A DNA stretch of 64,000 nt from Aquabacterium sp. (lineage in GTDB: Bacteria > Pseudomonadota > Gammaproteobacteria > Burkholderiales > Burkholderiaceae_C), in contig NZ_JAQSDR010000015.1 in the NCBI RefSeq assembly GCF_029946005.1, forward strand, positions 124,001 through 188,000. Reading direction: 5' to 3'. The translations under genes and the position numbers were made by a program. The notes under the pieces were generated by a model. That model did no database searches. It was not told the origin of the DNA and saw only the letters and a list, made by a program, of their open reading frames with translations. This document shows positions 34,742-43,563 of this stretch, piece after piece (within the stretch, counting starts at the first letter, position 1; every line of letters starts with the position of its first letter).

Positions 34742-35554
34742 TCATCTGTCTACCGCGATGGGCGCGCGCGATGTCACCGCGCCAACGCGAGAGTAATTCT
34801 CAGTGGTGTCCAGCCGACCGTCGCCATCGGTGTCAATGTCGGCACTGAGGGCGGCGCCCAGGCGCACCCGCTCAAGGCGAGCCACTTTCTGCGTGATGGG
34901 ATCCACGTACTCCACCGTGTGCGCCACGCCGTCGCGATACAGGGTTCGCACGTCGGTCAGGCCATCGCCGTCCAGATCCACCTCGGCCAACTCGGGGTTG
35001 TTGCGCTTGTAATGGATGTGCGTGTCCATGACACCGTCGAAATCCTCGTCCGAATCGGAGCGAAGCAACTGACCATGTCCGTCGAACGTGCTGATCTCAT
35101 CAATCCGCTGGTCAAAGTTGCGATCAAGTTCGGTCGACAAGTGCCGGCCCGAAGCCGAGAACCGCCAGTGTTCATCGAGCACGCCGTCGCCGTTGTTGTC
35201 TTGGCCTTCGGTGGAGGCGGGCAAGCGCATCAAGGCAAAGGACAAGGCCATGCCCACAGCCACGCCGGTCAAGGCGGGCCGCGCCCAACTCGAGCGGCCA
35301 CCGCTGCCGTCCGCGGTGGCGCCAACGGGCGTGTCGGGAACGGGGTTGACGGCTTCCCAGCGATCGATCGCCTCCCGGGCACGCGGGTGATCTTCTTCCA
35401 GGACTTCCAGCCGCACCAGACCGGCGGCAGGCAACTCGCCCATGGCCCCTTGCAGGTGCGCGCCACGGATGTGGGCCGTGATGCCCTCTTGCCTGAGCAC
35501 GTCCAGCAGCATCTGGGCTTCAAGCAGATTGGCGGCGTTGTACACGGTCTTCAT
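34742..35554 (-). CDS. DUF2007 membrane protein with acidic calcium-type repeats
   Basis: 270 residues. Residues 1-70 match the DUF2007 signal-transducing fold (KTVYNAANLLEAQMLLDVLRQEGITAHIRG). A linker and one membrane helix follow at about 92-112 (ALTGVAVGMALSFALM). The rest contains five acidic loops of DxDxDG type: DNNGDGVLDE, DRNFDQRIDE, DSDEDFDGVMDT, DLDGDGLTDV and DTDGDGRLDT, resembling EF-hand or thrombospondin-3 calcium loops. The topology would put DUF2007 inside and the repeats outside. ATG 35554 chosen over extension to 35662. Confidence 0.75.
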   Translation of the reverse strand: MKTVYNAANLLEAQMLLDVLRQEGITAHIRGAHLQGAMGELPAAGLVRLEVLEEDHPRAREAIDRWEAVNPVPDTPVGATADGSGGRSSWARPALTGVAVGMALSFALMRLPASTEGQDNNGDGVLDEHWRFSASGRHLSTELDRNFDQRIDEISTFDGHGQLLRSDSDEDFDGVMDTHIHYKRNNPELAEVDLDGDGLTDVRTLYRDGVAHTVEYVDPITQKVARLERVRLGAALSADIDTDGDGRLDTTENYSRVGAVTSRAPIAVDR

Positions 35555-35672
35555 GGGCGATCTTTCAATGCTGCCGGTCAGCATAACGCGCCGCCAACCC
35601 CTGAAGCGAGGGGCGCATGCCACGCGAAGTCCCGCTAGACCACCTTGGCCATGCTTCAACAAAACGGTTCAG

Positions 35673-35807
35673 ATGTCGCTCAGCGGAGGCAGGTCTCGGC
35701 GTCGGGCACCTCGGTCCAGTCCGTCAACGCCTGAACCCACCACCTGGGCACTGATGCTGTTTGGCCTGTTGCCGATCATGGCACTTGGCCGCCGCGCACA
35801 ACAGTGA
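35673..35807 (+). pseudogene. Orphan PEP-CTERM tail (gene remnant)
   Basis: An open frame ends in STPEPTTWALMLFGLLPIM followed by ALGRRAQQ, a perfect PEP-CTERM tag, but the upstream part carries no signal peptide or body; an Arg-rich stretch precedes the tag. It is probably the 3-prime end of a lost PEP-CTERM gene, convergent with the intact one at 35844. Confidence 0.6.
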
Positions 35808-35843
35808 CGATGCGGCCAAGCCGGTGCAAGGCGCTGCCCAGGT

Positions 35844-36782
35844 TCAAACAGCGGTTCCGCGGTTGTCAGATGGTGCCTTGACGACCAGGGACACAGCCTG
35901 CCGACGCCGCACGATGGCCCCCCCAATGCCGACCAACCCCAGGCCCATCATGGCCCAGGTGGAAGATTCCGGCACCAACGCCAGCGGGGCCGTTGCATAA
36001 CCATTGGTGTAGGCCACGGCCGACAGCGTCTTGCTCAAAGTACCGCTTGAGTCGTTGCTCACCGTCAGGCTCAGCAGCTTGCCTTGAACGTGTTCACCCG
36101 TGTTGTAGCTGCGCATGAAGTCCTGCAGATAATCCATCGACTGGCACCGATCACCCCAGCACGGAGGAGAACTGCCAAGCGCAGACAAGGCGTCATTGCC
36201 CACCGTGAGGAAGGCCTTGCCATCGACCTGGATGGGTGCCCAATCGAAGTAACCGTTCTGGTTGCCGTACGGCCCATAGATCACGGAGCCTGGCGGCACC
36301 ACCACGCTGTGCTCGATGTCTGCGGCTGCGGTGAACGTGATGGCCGTGTGCGGGCTGAGCACAAATGCCTGCTCATGCATGGCCAGCAGGCTCCACGTGC
36401 CTCCGCCAGCGAGGATGTCCGCCGAAGCAGACATGCTCCCGGCATCGGAGGAGACAGCGAAGCCCTGGTAGGCGAGTGACTTGGGCGTGCCCAACGGTAC
36501 TTCGTAGGTTTTCTTGACGCTGCTGGAGGCGATGGAATTGGGGCCGCCGCCACTGCCGACGCCGTTGGACATTGACGCACTCACCGACTGTGTCATCACA
36601 CCTGGTCCCAAGGCGATCGACGGGTCGATGCCATCGGTCAGGTCCAGATCCGTGAGCGTGTATTGGTAGTTGCCAAGAGATACCTTGCTGTGGGCCTCGG
36701 CGTGGGCTTGGTGGCAAAAGGCCGATGCGGTGGCCAAAGCGGCCAGCAGCATCAATGGGCGTTGAACGAACATGCCTGTCAT
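35844..36782 (-). CDS. PEP-CTERM-like exported protein
   Basis: 312 residues with signal peptide (LMLLAALATASAFCHQAHA, to about residue 28), a Ser/Gly-rich beta body containing a likely disulfide (CWGDRC), and a C-terminal tag LVPESSTWAMMGLGLVGIG then VRRR. The tag has PES instead of PEP. Twenty residues follow the Arg cluster. ATG 36782 with GAGAGG upstream; a second ATG at 36773 is possible. A beta-sandwich adhesin or matrix role is a guess. Confidence 0.78.
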   Translation of the reverse strand: MTGMFVQRPLMLLAALATASAFCHQAHAEAHSKVSLGNYQYTLTDLDLTDGIDPSIALGPGVMTQSVSASMSNGVGSGGGPNSIASSSVKKTYEVPLGTPKSLAYQGFAVSSDAGSMSASADILAGGGTWSLLAMHEQAFVLSPHTAITFTAAADIEHSVVVPPGSVIYGPYGNQNGYFDWAPIQVDGKAFLTVGNDALSALGSSPPCWGDRCQSMDYLQDFMRSYNTGEHVQGKLLSLTVSNDSSGTLSKTLSAVAYTNGYATAPLALVPESSTWAMMGLGLVGIGGAIVRRRQAVSLVVKAPSDNRGTAV

Positions 36783-36931
36783 GACGAGATCCTCTCTGTT
36801 TATCTGTGTGTATTCATCAAGTCTAAGGATTTGCCGCAGCACAGGCAATGCCCCAAACGGCCACAACAGCTGCCATCGATGGCCAAAAGGTGTGCCGCTG
36901 ACCATTCAGCCCGAGGAGAGCCGGGGGTAAT

Positions 36932-37747
36932 TCATGGTTGACTTGCCAACAACCCCTCATCGATCCAGCGGCGCAAATGGCCACCGGCCACCGCCGCCGC
37001 ATTCTCATCCTCGGGCAACCACTCCGCCAGCAAGGCACAAGTCTCGGCGAACGACTGCCCCTGCATCACCGCCCGCAAAGCGGCCGCCTCCATCGGCGCC
37101 ACGCTCCTGAAATGCGGCCGCTCTTCAAAGCGCCACACCACCACGTCCATCGGCGATGGCAGCACCTCCACCGGAGGCACGTCGGCGTCCTGGTCCAGCG
37201 CGTGCCACAAGCTCAGGGTGTTGCAGCGCAGGCTGATCAAGGCCAGCGTGGGGTGCGGTTTGAACACCACCGTGGCCCAGGCTTCGGGCGCCAGCGCGGC
37301 CACCTCAGCCAAGGCCAACACCGGTGCATCGGGGCCATCAAAGGCCGCACGCATGGTCCAGTCCAGGCGGGCAATCTCTCCCACCTCGGGGTGATCACCC
37401 AAGGCGCTGTCCGCATCGTTCAATCGCTGCGCCAGCCAATCGGGGTAGGCGCCGCCATACCAGCGCAAGTTGGCCGACTCCGATGGGTGCGCCTCGATGA
37501 ACTCGGTCGACAAGGCATCGAACCACTCATCCCCCAGGTACAGCAAGGTGTGGCCAAAGCTGTCGCGCAGCGTCTCTTGCAAGCGGGCGCGGTAAGCGTG
37601 GTGGTAGATGCCCAGGCGCTGCGCCGCGCTGCCCGGCACCACGCAAACCACATCGGCCAATGCGCTTGCATCGCCCGCCAACACATGGCCCTGCAGGCGT
37701 GACTGCAAAGCCTCCAGCGACAATGAGTTTGCGTCGAGCGGCAGCAT
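36932..37747 (-). CDS. BufC/HvfC-like DUF2063 protein
   Basis: 271 residues of the DUF2063 family that accompanies DUF692 enzymes. N-terminal helical domain with RLGIYHHAYRARLQETLRDSFGHTLLYLGDEWF, C-terminal alpha-beta part with LSLWHALDQDADVPPVEV. In bufferin operons it is the partner that presents the precursor to the MNIO enzyme. ATG 37747 shares one base with the bufB stop (TGATG); a GTG at 37750 is an alternative. Last gene of the operon. Confidence 0.88.
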   Translation of the reverse strand: MLPLDANSLSLEALQSRLQGHVLAGDASALADVVCVVPGSAAQRLGIYHHAYRARLQETLRDSFGHTLLYLGDEWFDALSTEFIEAHPSESANLRWYGGAYPDWLAQRLNDADSALGDHPEVGEIARLDWTMRAAFDGPDAPVLALAEVAALAPEAWATVVFKPHPTLALISLRCNTLSLWHALDQDADVPPVEVLPSPMDVVVWRFEERPHFRSVAPMEAAALRAVMQGQSFAETCALLAEWLPEDENAAAVAGGHLRRWIDEGLLASQP

Positions 37748-38604
37748 CACGCGGCCTGCCTTTCCAACACCGAGGCGGCCACGCTGCGCGCATGGTCCAA
37801 CTCGGCGATCAGCTCTGGCAAAGGCGGGATGTGGTCATCGCGTTCGATCATCGTGGCCACCGCGCCAAAGCGCTCGCAGGCCTTGGCATACAGGGCCCAC
37901 ACCGAATCGGCCACGGGGTGGTCGTGCGTGTCGATGATGTGGTCGCCATGGTCGGTGTGGCCCGCCAGGTGGATCTGCTGCACGCGGCCCACGGGGATGT
38001 GCCGGATGAAGTCCAAGGCATCAAACCCATGGTTCACGCTGCTGACGTGGATGTTGTTCACATCCAGCAGCAGCAGGCAATCGGCCTCTTCGCACAGGCG
38101 GGCGATGAAGTCCCACTCGGTCATGTGGGAGCTTTGAAATTGAACATAGCTGGAGACGTTCTCCAGCACCAGGCGGCGGCCCAAGGCATCTTGCACCTGG
38201 CGCACATTGCGCACCACCAGCGCGAGCGCTTCGTCGGTGTAGGGCAAAGGCATGAGGTCGTGCAACTGGCGGCCGTGCACACCCGTCCAGCACAGGTGGT
38301 CTGACACCCACAGGGGATCGACACGTTGCACCAGCGCGGCCAGTTTCTTCAGGTAGGCGGGGTCTGGTCCGGCCACCGAACCGATGGACAGCGAGACGCC
38401 GTGCATGGCCATGGGGTAGCGCTCGTGCAGGGCGTCGAGCATGCACAGCGGCTTGCCGCCGGGCACCATGTAGTTCTCGGAAATGATCTCCAGCCAATCC
38501 ACCTTCTGCGGTGCGGCCAGGAAGTCGGGGTAGTGCACGGTGCGCAGCCCCAGCCCAAATCCGGGCGAGGGCCGCGTCAGCGCGGCATGCGGTGAAGCAC
38601 TCAT
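37747..38604 (-). CDS. MNIO-family (DUF692) enzyme, BufB-like
   Basis: 285-residue TIM-barrel multinuclear non-heme iron oxidase that modifies cysteines in bufferin precursors. Family metal-ligand motifs are visible: [69 protein letters not shown] and [11 protein letters not shown]. It acts on the small Cys-rich protein encoded just upstream (20-bp gap). Chemistry (thiooxazole-type modification giving copper binding) is known for related bufferins, inferred here. Confidence 0.92.
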   Translation of the reverse strand: MSASPHAALTRPSPGFGLGLRTVHYPDFLAAPQKVDWLEIISENYMVPGGKPLCMLDALHERYPMAMHGVSLSIGSVAGPDPAYLKKLAALVQRVDPLWVSDHLCWTGVHGRQLHDLMPLPYTDEALALVVRNVRQVQDALGRRLVLENVSSYVQFQSSHMTEWDFIARLCEEADCLLLLDVNNIHVSSVNHGFDALDFIRHIPVGRVQQIHLAGHTDHGDHIIDTHDHPVADSVWALYAKACERFGAVATMIERDDHIPPLPELIAELDHARSVAASVLERQAA

Positions 38605-38623
38605 GCCGTGGTCGCCTCAAGCA

Positions 38624-38923
38624 TTACTTGGCGGCGCCCAGGTCGCCAATGGTGCCGCCCTTGCCCAGGCAGGCCTTGGCGTCCATGGCCTTGAAGCCGT
38701 GGCCCTTGCAAGCGTTTTGGCCCTTGCAAGCGCTTTCCGTGGTCTTGCAATCGCTGTTGCCCTTGCAGGTGTGCAAGCCGTAGCAATGCACCTTGTCGCT
38801 GGCGGCCACGGCCGAGCCCATGCTGCCGGCGGGTGCTTCGGCAGCGAAGGCGGCGCCCGACATGGCGATCAGGGCGGCAGCGGCGGCCAGGGCGGCGGAA
38901 GAAGAGGTGGTGCGTTGGGTCAT
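38624..38923 (-). CDS. Bufferin-type Cys-rich precursor peptide (BufA family)
   Basis: 99 residues: signal peptide (ALAAAAALIAMSGAAFA, to about residue 28) and a mature domain with six Cys at 47, 53, 59, 66, 72 and 85 in CxxxxxC and CKGxxxCK patterns (HCYGLHTCKGNSDC, ACKGQNACKGHGF). These periplasmic peptides bind copper or other metals after modification by BufB. The CKG-repeat pattern differs from DUF2282 bufferins and may be the BufA2 type; subtype uncertain. ATG 38923 is used. It heads the operon. Confidence 0.85.
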   Translation of the reverse strand: MTQRTTSSSAALAAAAALIAMSGAAFAAEAPAGSMGSAVAASDKVHCYGLHTCKGNSDCKTTESACKGQNACKGHGFKAMDAKACLGKGGTIGDLGAAK

Positions 38924-39026
38924 GGTGTTTCTCCGATGGGTCAAACATGGTTGGTGAACAAGGCCCGAACGCTGTTTCTCGTTCGGGACCAGGGTGTAGT
39001 CGAGTACACCGTCCACTTCTTACACC

Positions 39027-39899
39027 TCAGACGCAAAATTCTGCGCGCGACTGCATCAACCACTGCCGTGGCGACATCCCCATCCTTTGCCCAAAGACCC
39101 GAGACAAGGCCGATGCGTTGGCATACCCCAAGTCCGAGGCCAGCAGCTTGACTGGCTTGCCTTGGCGCAAGCCGGTCTGCGTCAAGGTCATCCGCCAATT
39201 GGCCAGGTAATCGCCCGGGGTAGTCCCCACCATGCTTTTGAACCTGGCCGCGAACGAGGTGCGCGACATGCCGGCCTCTTGCGCCAGCGACTCCAGACTC
39301 CACGGCTGGCCCGGGTGGTCGTGCACCGCCACCAGTGCGCGGGCCAATCGCGGGTCGGCCAGCCCGGTCAGCATGCCCACCGGCACACCGCCATCCTCGG
39401 GGTGGTCGAGCAGCCAGCGCAGCATTTGCAGCAAGACGACTTCGAACAGGCGATCGGCCAGCAAGCGTTGGCCACATTGAACGCGTTCGGTTTCGGCGAA
39501 AAGCAATGCCAACGCGGGCGCCAGCCCCTCCACTCGGCTCAAAGGCAACAGCACCAGGGGCGGCAGGGCCAGCACCAGCGGGTGCGTGGGGCCGCCCTCG
39601 AAATCGAGCGTGGCGCAGGCAAAGTCGGCGCCGTCGTCGGGGGTGTTGTGGAACTGGTGCGCCATCGGCCTGGGGTAGAACAGCAGGCTGGGTTCGGACA
39701 CCTTGATGCGCTTTTGAAGCCCGGTGCTGGCACGGTGGGTGACCACCATCTCGCCTTGTCGCAGCACGTGCAAAAAACCACGCCCGGGTTTTGCGGCGTA
39801 AGTGGTCACGCCACACAAAGGCCCGGTGTGGAACAGGTGTGCCCGAACGCTGAAGCGCTCGAGCAGCGAGGACAGTCGGTCAATGGGCGGAGTCGCCAT
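39027..39899 (-). CDS. AraC-family regulator
   Basis: 290 residues. The N-terminal cupin-type AraC ligand domain (RLSSLLERFSVRAHLFHTGPLCGV, FYPRPMAHQFHNT) is followed by two HTH motifs: LESLAQEAGMSRTSFAARFKSMVG and KLLASDLGYANASALSRVFGQRMGMSP. Regulators of this cupin subclass control AhpD-like or oxidoreductase genes. It overlaps the AhpD-like gene by 20 bp; ATG 39899 is chosen, with 39935 as an alternative. The bufferin operon lies 100 bp downstream on the same strand. Confidence 0.87.
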   Translation of the reverse strand: MATPPIDRLSSLLERFSVRAHLFHTGPLCGVTTYAAKPGRGFLHVLRQGEMVVTHRASTGLQKRIKVSEPSLLFYPRPMAHQFHNTPDDGADFACATLDFEGGPTHPLVLALPPLVLLPLSRVEGLAPALALLFAETERVQCGQRLLADRLFEVVLLQMLRWLLDHPEDGGVPVGMLTGLADPRLARALVAVHDHPGQPWSLESLAQEAGMSRTSFAARFKSMVGTTPGDYLANWRMTLTQTGLRQGKPVKLLASDLGYANASALSRVFGQRMGMSPRQWLMQSRAEFCV

Positions 39900-40434
39900 G
39901 CTGCAAAGCCACCTTGGGGAAGTCGATGGGCACATTCAAGGCCACGTTGACGTAATTGGTGAAGAGGTTCAAAGCCACATGGGCCAGGATCTCGACCACC
40001 TGCTCATCGCCAAAGCCTACTTCGTGCAAGCTGGCCACATCGCCATCGGTGATCTGCCCCCGTTCGCTGACCACCTTGAGCGCGAAGCGCAACGCCGCGG
40101 CCGTGCGGGGATCGGCAGACTGGCCGATCTGCGCGGCGGCCATCTGCTGCGCTGATGCACCGGCTTTCTGGCCCAGCGCCGTGTGGGCCGACAGGCAGTA
40201 TTCGCAGTGGTTGCGGTTGGCGATGGCCACGGCAAGCTGCTCGCCCAAAGTGGCCCCCAGGCTGCCCTTGCTCAAGGCGCCAAAGGCAGCCCACATGCTT
40301 TGCAGTGCGCCCGGCGAATTGGCCACGGCCTTGAACATGTTGGGCGTGGCGCCAAAGGCCTGCTGGATCTGGCCGAGGAGGGCTTGGCTGGCGGCAGGAG
40401 CTTGCGGGGACTGGAGAAGATTGACGCGGGACAT
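39880..40434 (-). CDS. AhpD-like carboxymuconolactone decarboxylase-family protein
   Basis: 184-residue all-helical protein with the AhpD redox motif CEYCLSAH (ExxCxxC/H) in the sequence ANRNHCEYCLSAHTALGQKAG. Members are alkylhydroperoxidases or thiol-disulfide partners. Length and LFTNYVNVALNVPIDFP ending match the peroxidase-related AhpD subfamily. A good AAGGAG precedes ATG 40434. It is translationally linked with the AraC gene, its likely regulator. Confidence 0.9.
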   Translation of the reverse strand: MSRVNLLQSPQAPAASQALLGQIQQAFGATPNMFKAVANSPGALQSMWAAFGALSKGSLGATLGEQLAVAIANRNHCEYCLSAHTALGQKAGASAQQMAAAQIGQSADPRTAAALRFALKVVSERGQITDGDVASLHEVGFGDEQVVEILAHVALNLFTNYVNVALNVPIDFPKVALQHGDSAH

Positions 40435-40555
40435 GGTGACTCCTTGTGGATGAATGGAGCCCTCAGTGTCCCGGCGCTTCACGAACCCAAGGGTTCATTC
40501 CGTACGGCATTCATGCCCATTCGTCCGAGACCGCTGGACGAGGGCGCGTCCTGCC

Positions 40556-41269
40556 TTACTTGAACGCGGCCACCCGGGCCACGTCCAGCTCCTTCTCCAT
40601 CTGCCCCTGGTCGATGAGCTGGTCCTGGAAGCGTTTCATGATGACCTTTTCCCGCTCCTTGTAAACGGCGGTCTGGCCATCCTCGGCCATGAGCTTGGCG
40701 TCCATGGCCGCGTCGTGATCCAGCGCGCGCATCAGGGCCTGGCGCGCGGCCTCTTCCATGGGCTTGCGCTGGGCCTCGTCGGGGATCATGTCGGCGTAAA
40801 TCGCTGCCTGCAGCATCAAGGCCTCCGGCCCGGTCACCTCCTGGTTGGCAAAGCGCACCGGCAAGGCATCCAGGATGCGCTGGCCCACTTGGGCGCGCTC
40901 GATCGCATTGGGCTGGTCTTTCAACGCGGTCCACTTGTCCATGTCGCGCTTGAAGCGGAGGTAACCCACCATGCGCTTGAGTTCCTGGTCACGCTGCGGG
41001 TGGTTGCGCAAGGCGTCCACCAGTTGCTGCCACTCCTTGGGGTCGATGTCGGCCGGGCGCTCCAGTTCGTGGCTGCCCGAAGACGAGGGGGCCGCTGCAG
41101 GCGGTTCACTGTCCAGCATCTTGGCGTAAGCCTCCTCGTGGGGCGGCATGGGCAGGGCATCGGCCGAGTAGGTTCGGCTGGCGTAGTAAGCGCCGCCCGA
41201 CATGGCCACCACCAGGGCGCCAGCCACCACCCAAACGGTTTTTGAGCGCTGTTTTTTGATCACCAACAT
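40556..41269 (-). CDS. Membrane-anchored helical protein of unknown function
   Basis: 237 residues. One N-terminal membrane segment (VWVVAGALVVAMSGGAYYA, residues 12-30), a Pro/Ser linker, then a charged helical domain rich in Lys/Glu with LRNHPQRDQELKRMVGYLRFKRDMDKW and DGQTAVYKEREKVIMKRFQDQLIDQ. The layout recalls lipase-chaperone-like (LifO) or phage-shock helpers but no family can be assigned. Exported orientation expected. GAGGAAG precedes ATG 41269. Stand-alone gene. Confidence 0.6.
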   Translation of the reverse strand: MLVIKKQRSKTVWVVAGALVVAMSGGAYYASRTYSADALPMPPHEEAYAKMLDSEPPAAAPSSSGSHELERPADIDPKEWQQLVDALRNHPQRDQELKRMVGYLRFKRDMDKWTALKDQPNAIERAQVGQRILDALPVRFANQEVTGPEALMLQAAIYADMIPDEAQRKPMEEAARQALMRALDHDAAMDAKLMAEDGQTAVYKEREKVIMKRFQDQLIDQGQMEKELDVARVAAFK

Positions 41270-41463
41270 GACTGCTACTTCCTCAATTCGGATCCGCGTG
41301 ACAGAGGCGATCGTTGCACGCAAGGCATTCAAGCCCACCAGGGTATCTCCGAGGCACCCCCGTTTCAAGGGGGCAGAAATGGCCGACCAATGGGCAAATT
41401 AGCCCCTTTGCTGTCAGAACATCCCCCTGAACGCTCCAGTCTGCGGTATAAATGCGACCTTAA

Positions 41464-41498
41464 TTCGAACGATCGTTTGAAAAGCACGGTCGTTCGAA
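41464..41498. promoter_or_regulatory. PsrA/FadR-like palindrome upstream of acyl-CoA dehydrogenase
   Basis: TTCGAACGATCGTTTGAA (41464-41481) is an 18-bp palindrome with one mismatch; TCGTTCGAA recurs at 41490-41498. The CAAACG/CGTTTG-type core resembles sites of PsrA-like TetR repressors of beta-oxidation. It follows a TATAAA-like -10 (41447-41452) and lies 80 bp before the dehydrogenase start. Confidence 0.5.
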
Positions 41499-41560
41499 AA
41501 TCCCAGATTGCTCCCATGGCCCGGCCGCTGTTCACGCGGCTTACAAAGAGGTGACTTCCT

Positions 41561-43384
41561 ATGCCGCAGTACAAGGCGCCCTTGCGCGACATGCGCTTCC
41601 TGTTGAACGACGTGTTCGACTACACCAGCCATTACGCCAGCCTGTCCAACGGCGGCGAAGCCACACCCGACATGGTTGAAGCCATCCTGGAAGGTGCGGC
41701 CACCTTCTGCGAAGAGGTGTTGGCCCCCTTGAATTTGTCAGGCGACCAAGAAGGCTGCCACTTCGACAACGGCAACGTCACCACGCCCAAGGGCTTCAAG
41801 GAAGCCTACCGTGCCTACGTGGAAGGCGGCTGGCAAGGCCTGTCGCACGAACCCAAGCACGGCGGCCAGGGCCTGCCCATGTCGCTGAACCTGCTCAAGG
41901 CGGAAATGATGGGCACGGCCAACTGGTCGTTCACCATGTACCCCGGCCTGAGCCTGGGTTGCATGAACACCATCATGCAGTACGGCACCGAAGCGCAAAA
42001 AGACCTGTTCATGCCTGCGCTGGTGTCCGGCGAATGGACCGGCACCATGTGCCTGACCGAGCCCCAGTGCGGCACCGACCTGGGCCAGGTCAAGACCAAG
42101 GCCGAGCCCGTGGGCGACGGCAGCTACAAGCTCACCGGCACCAAGATCTTCATCTCGGCTGGCGAACACGACCTGGCCGACAACATTGTCCACATCGTGC
42201 TGGCCCGCTTGCCCGACGCCCCGCGCGGCACCCGTGGCATCTCGCTGTTCATCGTGCCCAAGTTCCTGGTGAACGCCGATGGCTCGGTGGGCGAACGCAA
42301 CCCCGTGGTCTGCGGTTCGATCGAGCACAAGATGGGCATCCGCGCCTCGGCCACCGCCGTGCTGAACTTCGACGGCGCCGTGGGTTACATGATCGCCGAG
42401 CCCAACAAGGGCCTGGAAGCCATGTTCACCTTCATGAACACCGCCCGCATCGGCACGGCCGTGCAGGGCGTGGCCCATGCCGAGCTGTCGTACCAAGGCG
42501 CCCTGCCCTACGCCAAGGAGCGCCGCTCCATGCGCTCCCTGTCGGGCAAGAAAGACGCCGAGCACACCGCCGACGCGCTGATCTGGCACGCCGACGTGCG
42601 CCGCATGCTGCTGATCCAGAAGTGCGTGGCCGAAGGCGGCCGCGCCATGATTTACCACGCCGCCAAGCTGGCCGACAACATGGTCAACGGCGTGCTGGAA
42701 GGCAACAAGGCCAAGTACGAAGCGTTCGACGACCAGCTGGGCTTCTACACCCCCATCCTGAAGGGCTTCCTGACCGAGTTGGGCCTGGAAGCGGCCAACC
42801 TGGGCATGCAGGTGTTCGGTGGCCACGGCTACATCAAGGAACACGGCATGGAACAGATCGCCCGCGACGCGCGCATCTCCACCTTGTACGAAGGCACGAC
42901 CGGCATCCAGGCTTTGGACCTGCTGGGCCGCAAGGTGCTGCTGACCACCAAGGGCAAGTGCGTGCGCGAGTTCACCGGCGACATGCTGGGACTGGCCAAG
43001 CCACACCTGCTGTCGGGTGGTGCCGTGGGCAAGATGGCCCGCACGCTGGCCTGCCGCGCCGTTCAGTGGAACGTGTTGACCACCCGCATCATGCTGCGCG
43101 CCGCCAAGGACCGTGACCTGGTCAGCTCGGCCAGCGTCGACTTCCTGATGTACTCGGGCTACGTGATGATGGCCCACTTCTGGTTGCTGCAGGCCGTCAA
43201 GGCCAACGACCTGCTGGCCAGTGGCAAGGGCAAAGAGCCGGCCGAGTTCTACAAGGCCAAGATCCAGACGGCCGAGTTCTACTTCGAACGCATGCTGCCA
43301 CGTGCAGATGGCCACAAGAAGAGCGCCTTGGCGCCCACCAGCGCCGTCATGGCGATGGACGCGGAGCATTTCACGTTCCAGTGA
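41561..43384 (+). CDS. Acyl-CoA dehydrogenase with C-terminal extension (FadE2/DmdC type)
   Basis: 607-residue flavoenzyme introducing the alpha-beta double bond into acyl-CoA. Domains in order: N-terminal domain, middle beta domain with CLTEPQCGTDLGQVKTKA, C-terminal helical domain with the catalytic Glu in RISTLYEGTTGIQALDLLGRK (about residue 440), and the extra acyl-CoA_dh_C domain characteristic of 600-residue members, including methylthiopropionyl-CoA dehydrogenases and long-chain FadE types. Specificity is uncertain; the fadD gene downstream supports fatty acid use. Terminator follows at 43412. Confidence 0.92.
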   Translation: MPQYKAPLRDMRFLLNDVFDYTSHYASLSNGGEATPDMVEAILEGAATFCEEVLAPLNLSGDQEGCHFDNGNVTTPKGFKEAYRAYVEGGWQGLSHEPKHGGQGLPMSLNLLKAEMMGTANWSFTMYPGLSLGCMNTIMQYGTEAQKDLFMPALVSGEWTGTMCLTEPQCGTDLGQVKTKAEPVGDGSYKLTGTKIFISAGEHDLADNIVHIVLARLPDAPRGTRGISLFIVPKFLVNADGSVGERNPVVCGSIEHKMGIRASATAVLNFDGAVGYMIAEPNKGLEAMFTFMNTARIGTAVQGVAHAELSYQGALPYAKERRSMRSLSGKKDAEHTADALIWHADVRRMLLIQKCVAEGGRAMIYHAAKLADNMVNGVLEGNKAKYEAFDDQLGFYTPILKGFLTELGLEAANLGMQVFGGHGYIKEHGMEQIARDARISTLYEGTTGIQALDLLGRKVLLTTKGKCVREFTGDMLGLAKPHLLSGGAVGKMARTLACRAVQWNVLTTRIMLRAAKDRDLVSSASVDFLMYSGYVMMAHFWLLQAVKANDLLASGKGKEPAEFYKAKIQTAEFYFERMLPRADGHKKSALAPTSAVMAMDAEHFTFQ

Positions 43385-43411
43385 TGTCGGCACGACATCG
43401 ACCGATGCGCG

Positions 43412-43437
43412 AAGGCCCTCGAAAGAGGGCCTTTTTT
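43412..43437 (+). terminator. Rho-independent terminator after acyl-CoA dehydrogenase
   Basis: AAGGCCCTC-GAAA-GAGGGCCTT followed by a T run (43431-43437). Strong 9-bp stem with a GAAA tetraloop. It separates the dehydrogenase from the fadD-like gene. Confidence 0.9.
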
Positions 43438-43563
43438 CATGCCATGGCACCAGACTTCGGCAGAACCCCGCACTTGACTGAGGGATGGCAAAAGCCCGGA
43501 TCTATTGCAAAATGACAGCAGTTGTTTTCAGATTGATCCCGGCTTTTTTCACAGGACAAATTC

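Noticed and set aside
41738-43450. 570-codon minus-strand open frame opposite the acyl-CoA dehydrogenase
   Set aside because: Mirror frame of a well-supported flavoenzyme; translation is His/Gln/Val-rich without domains.
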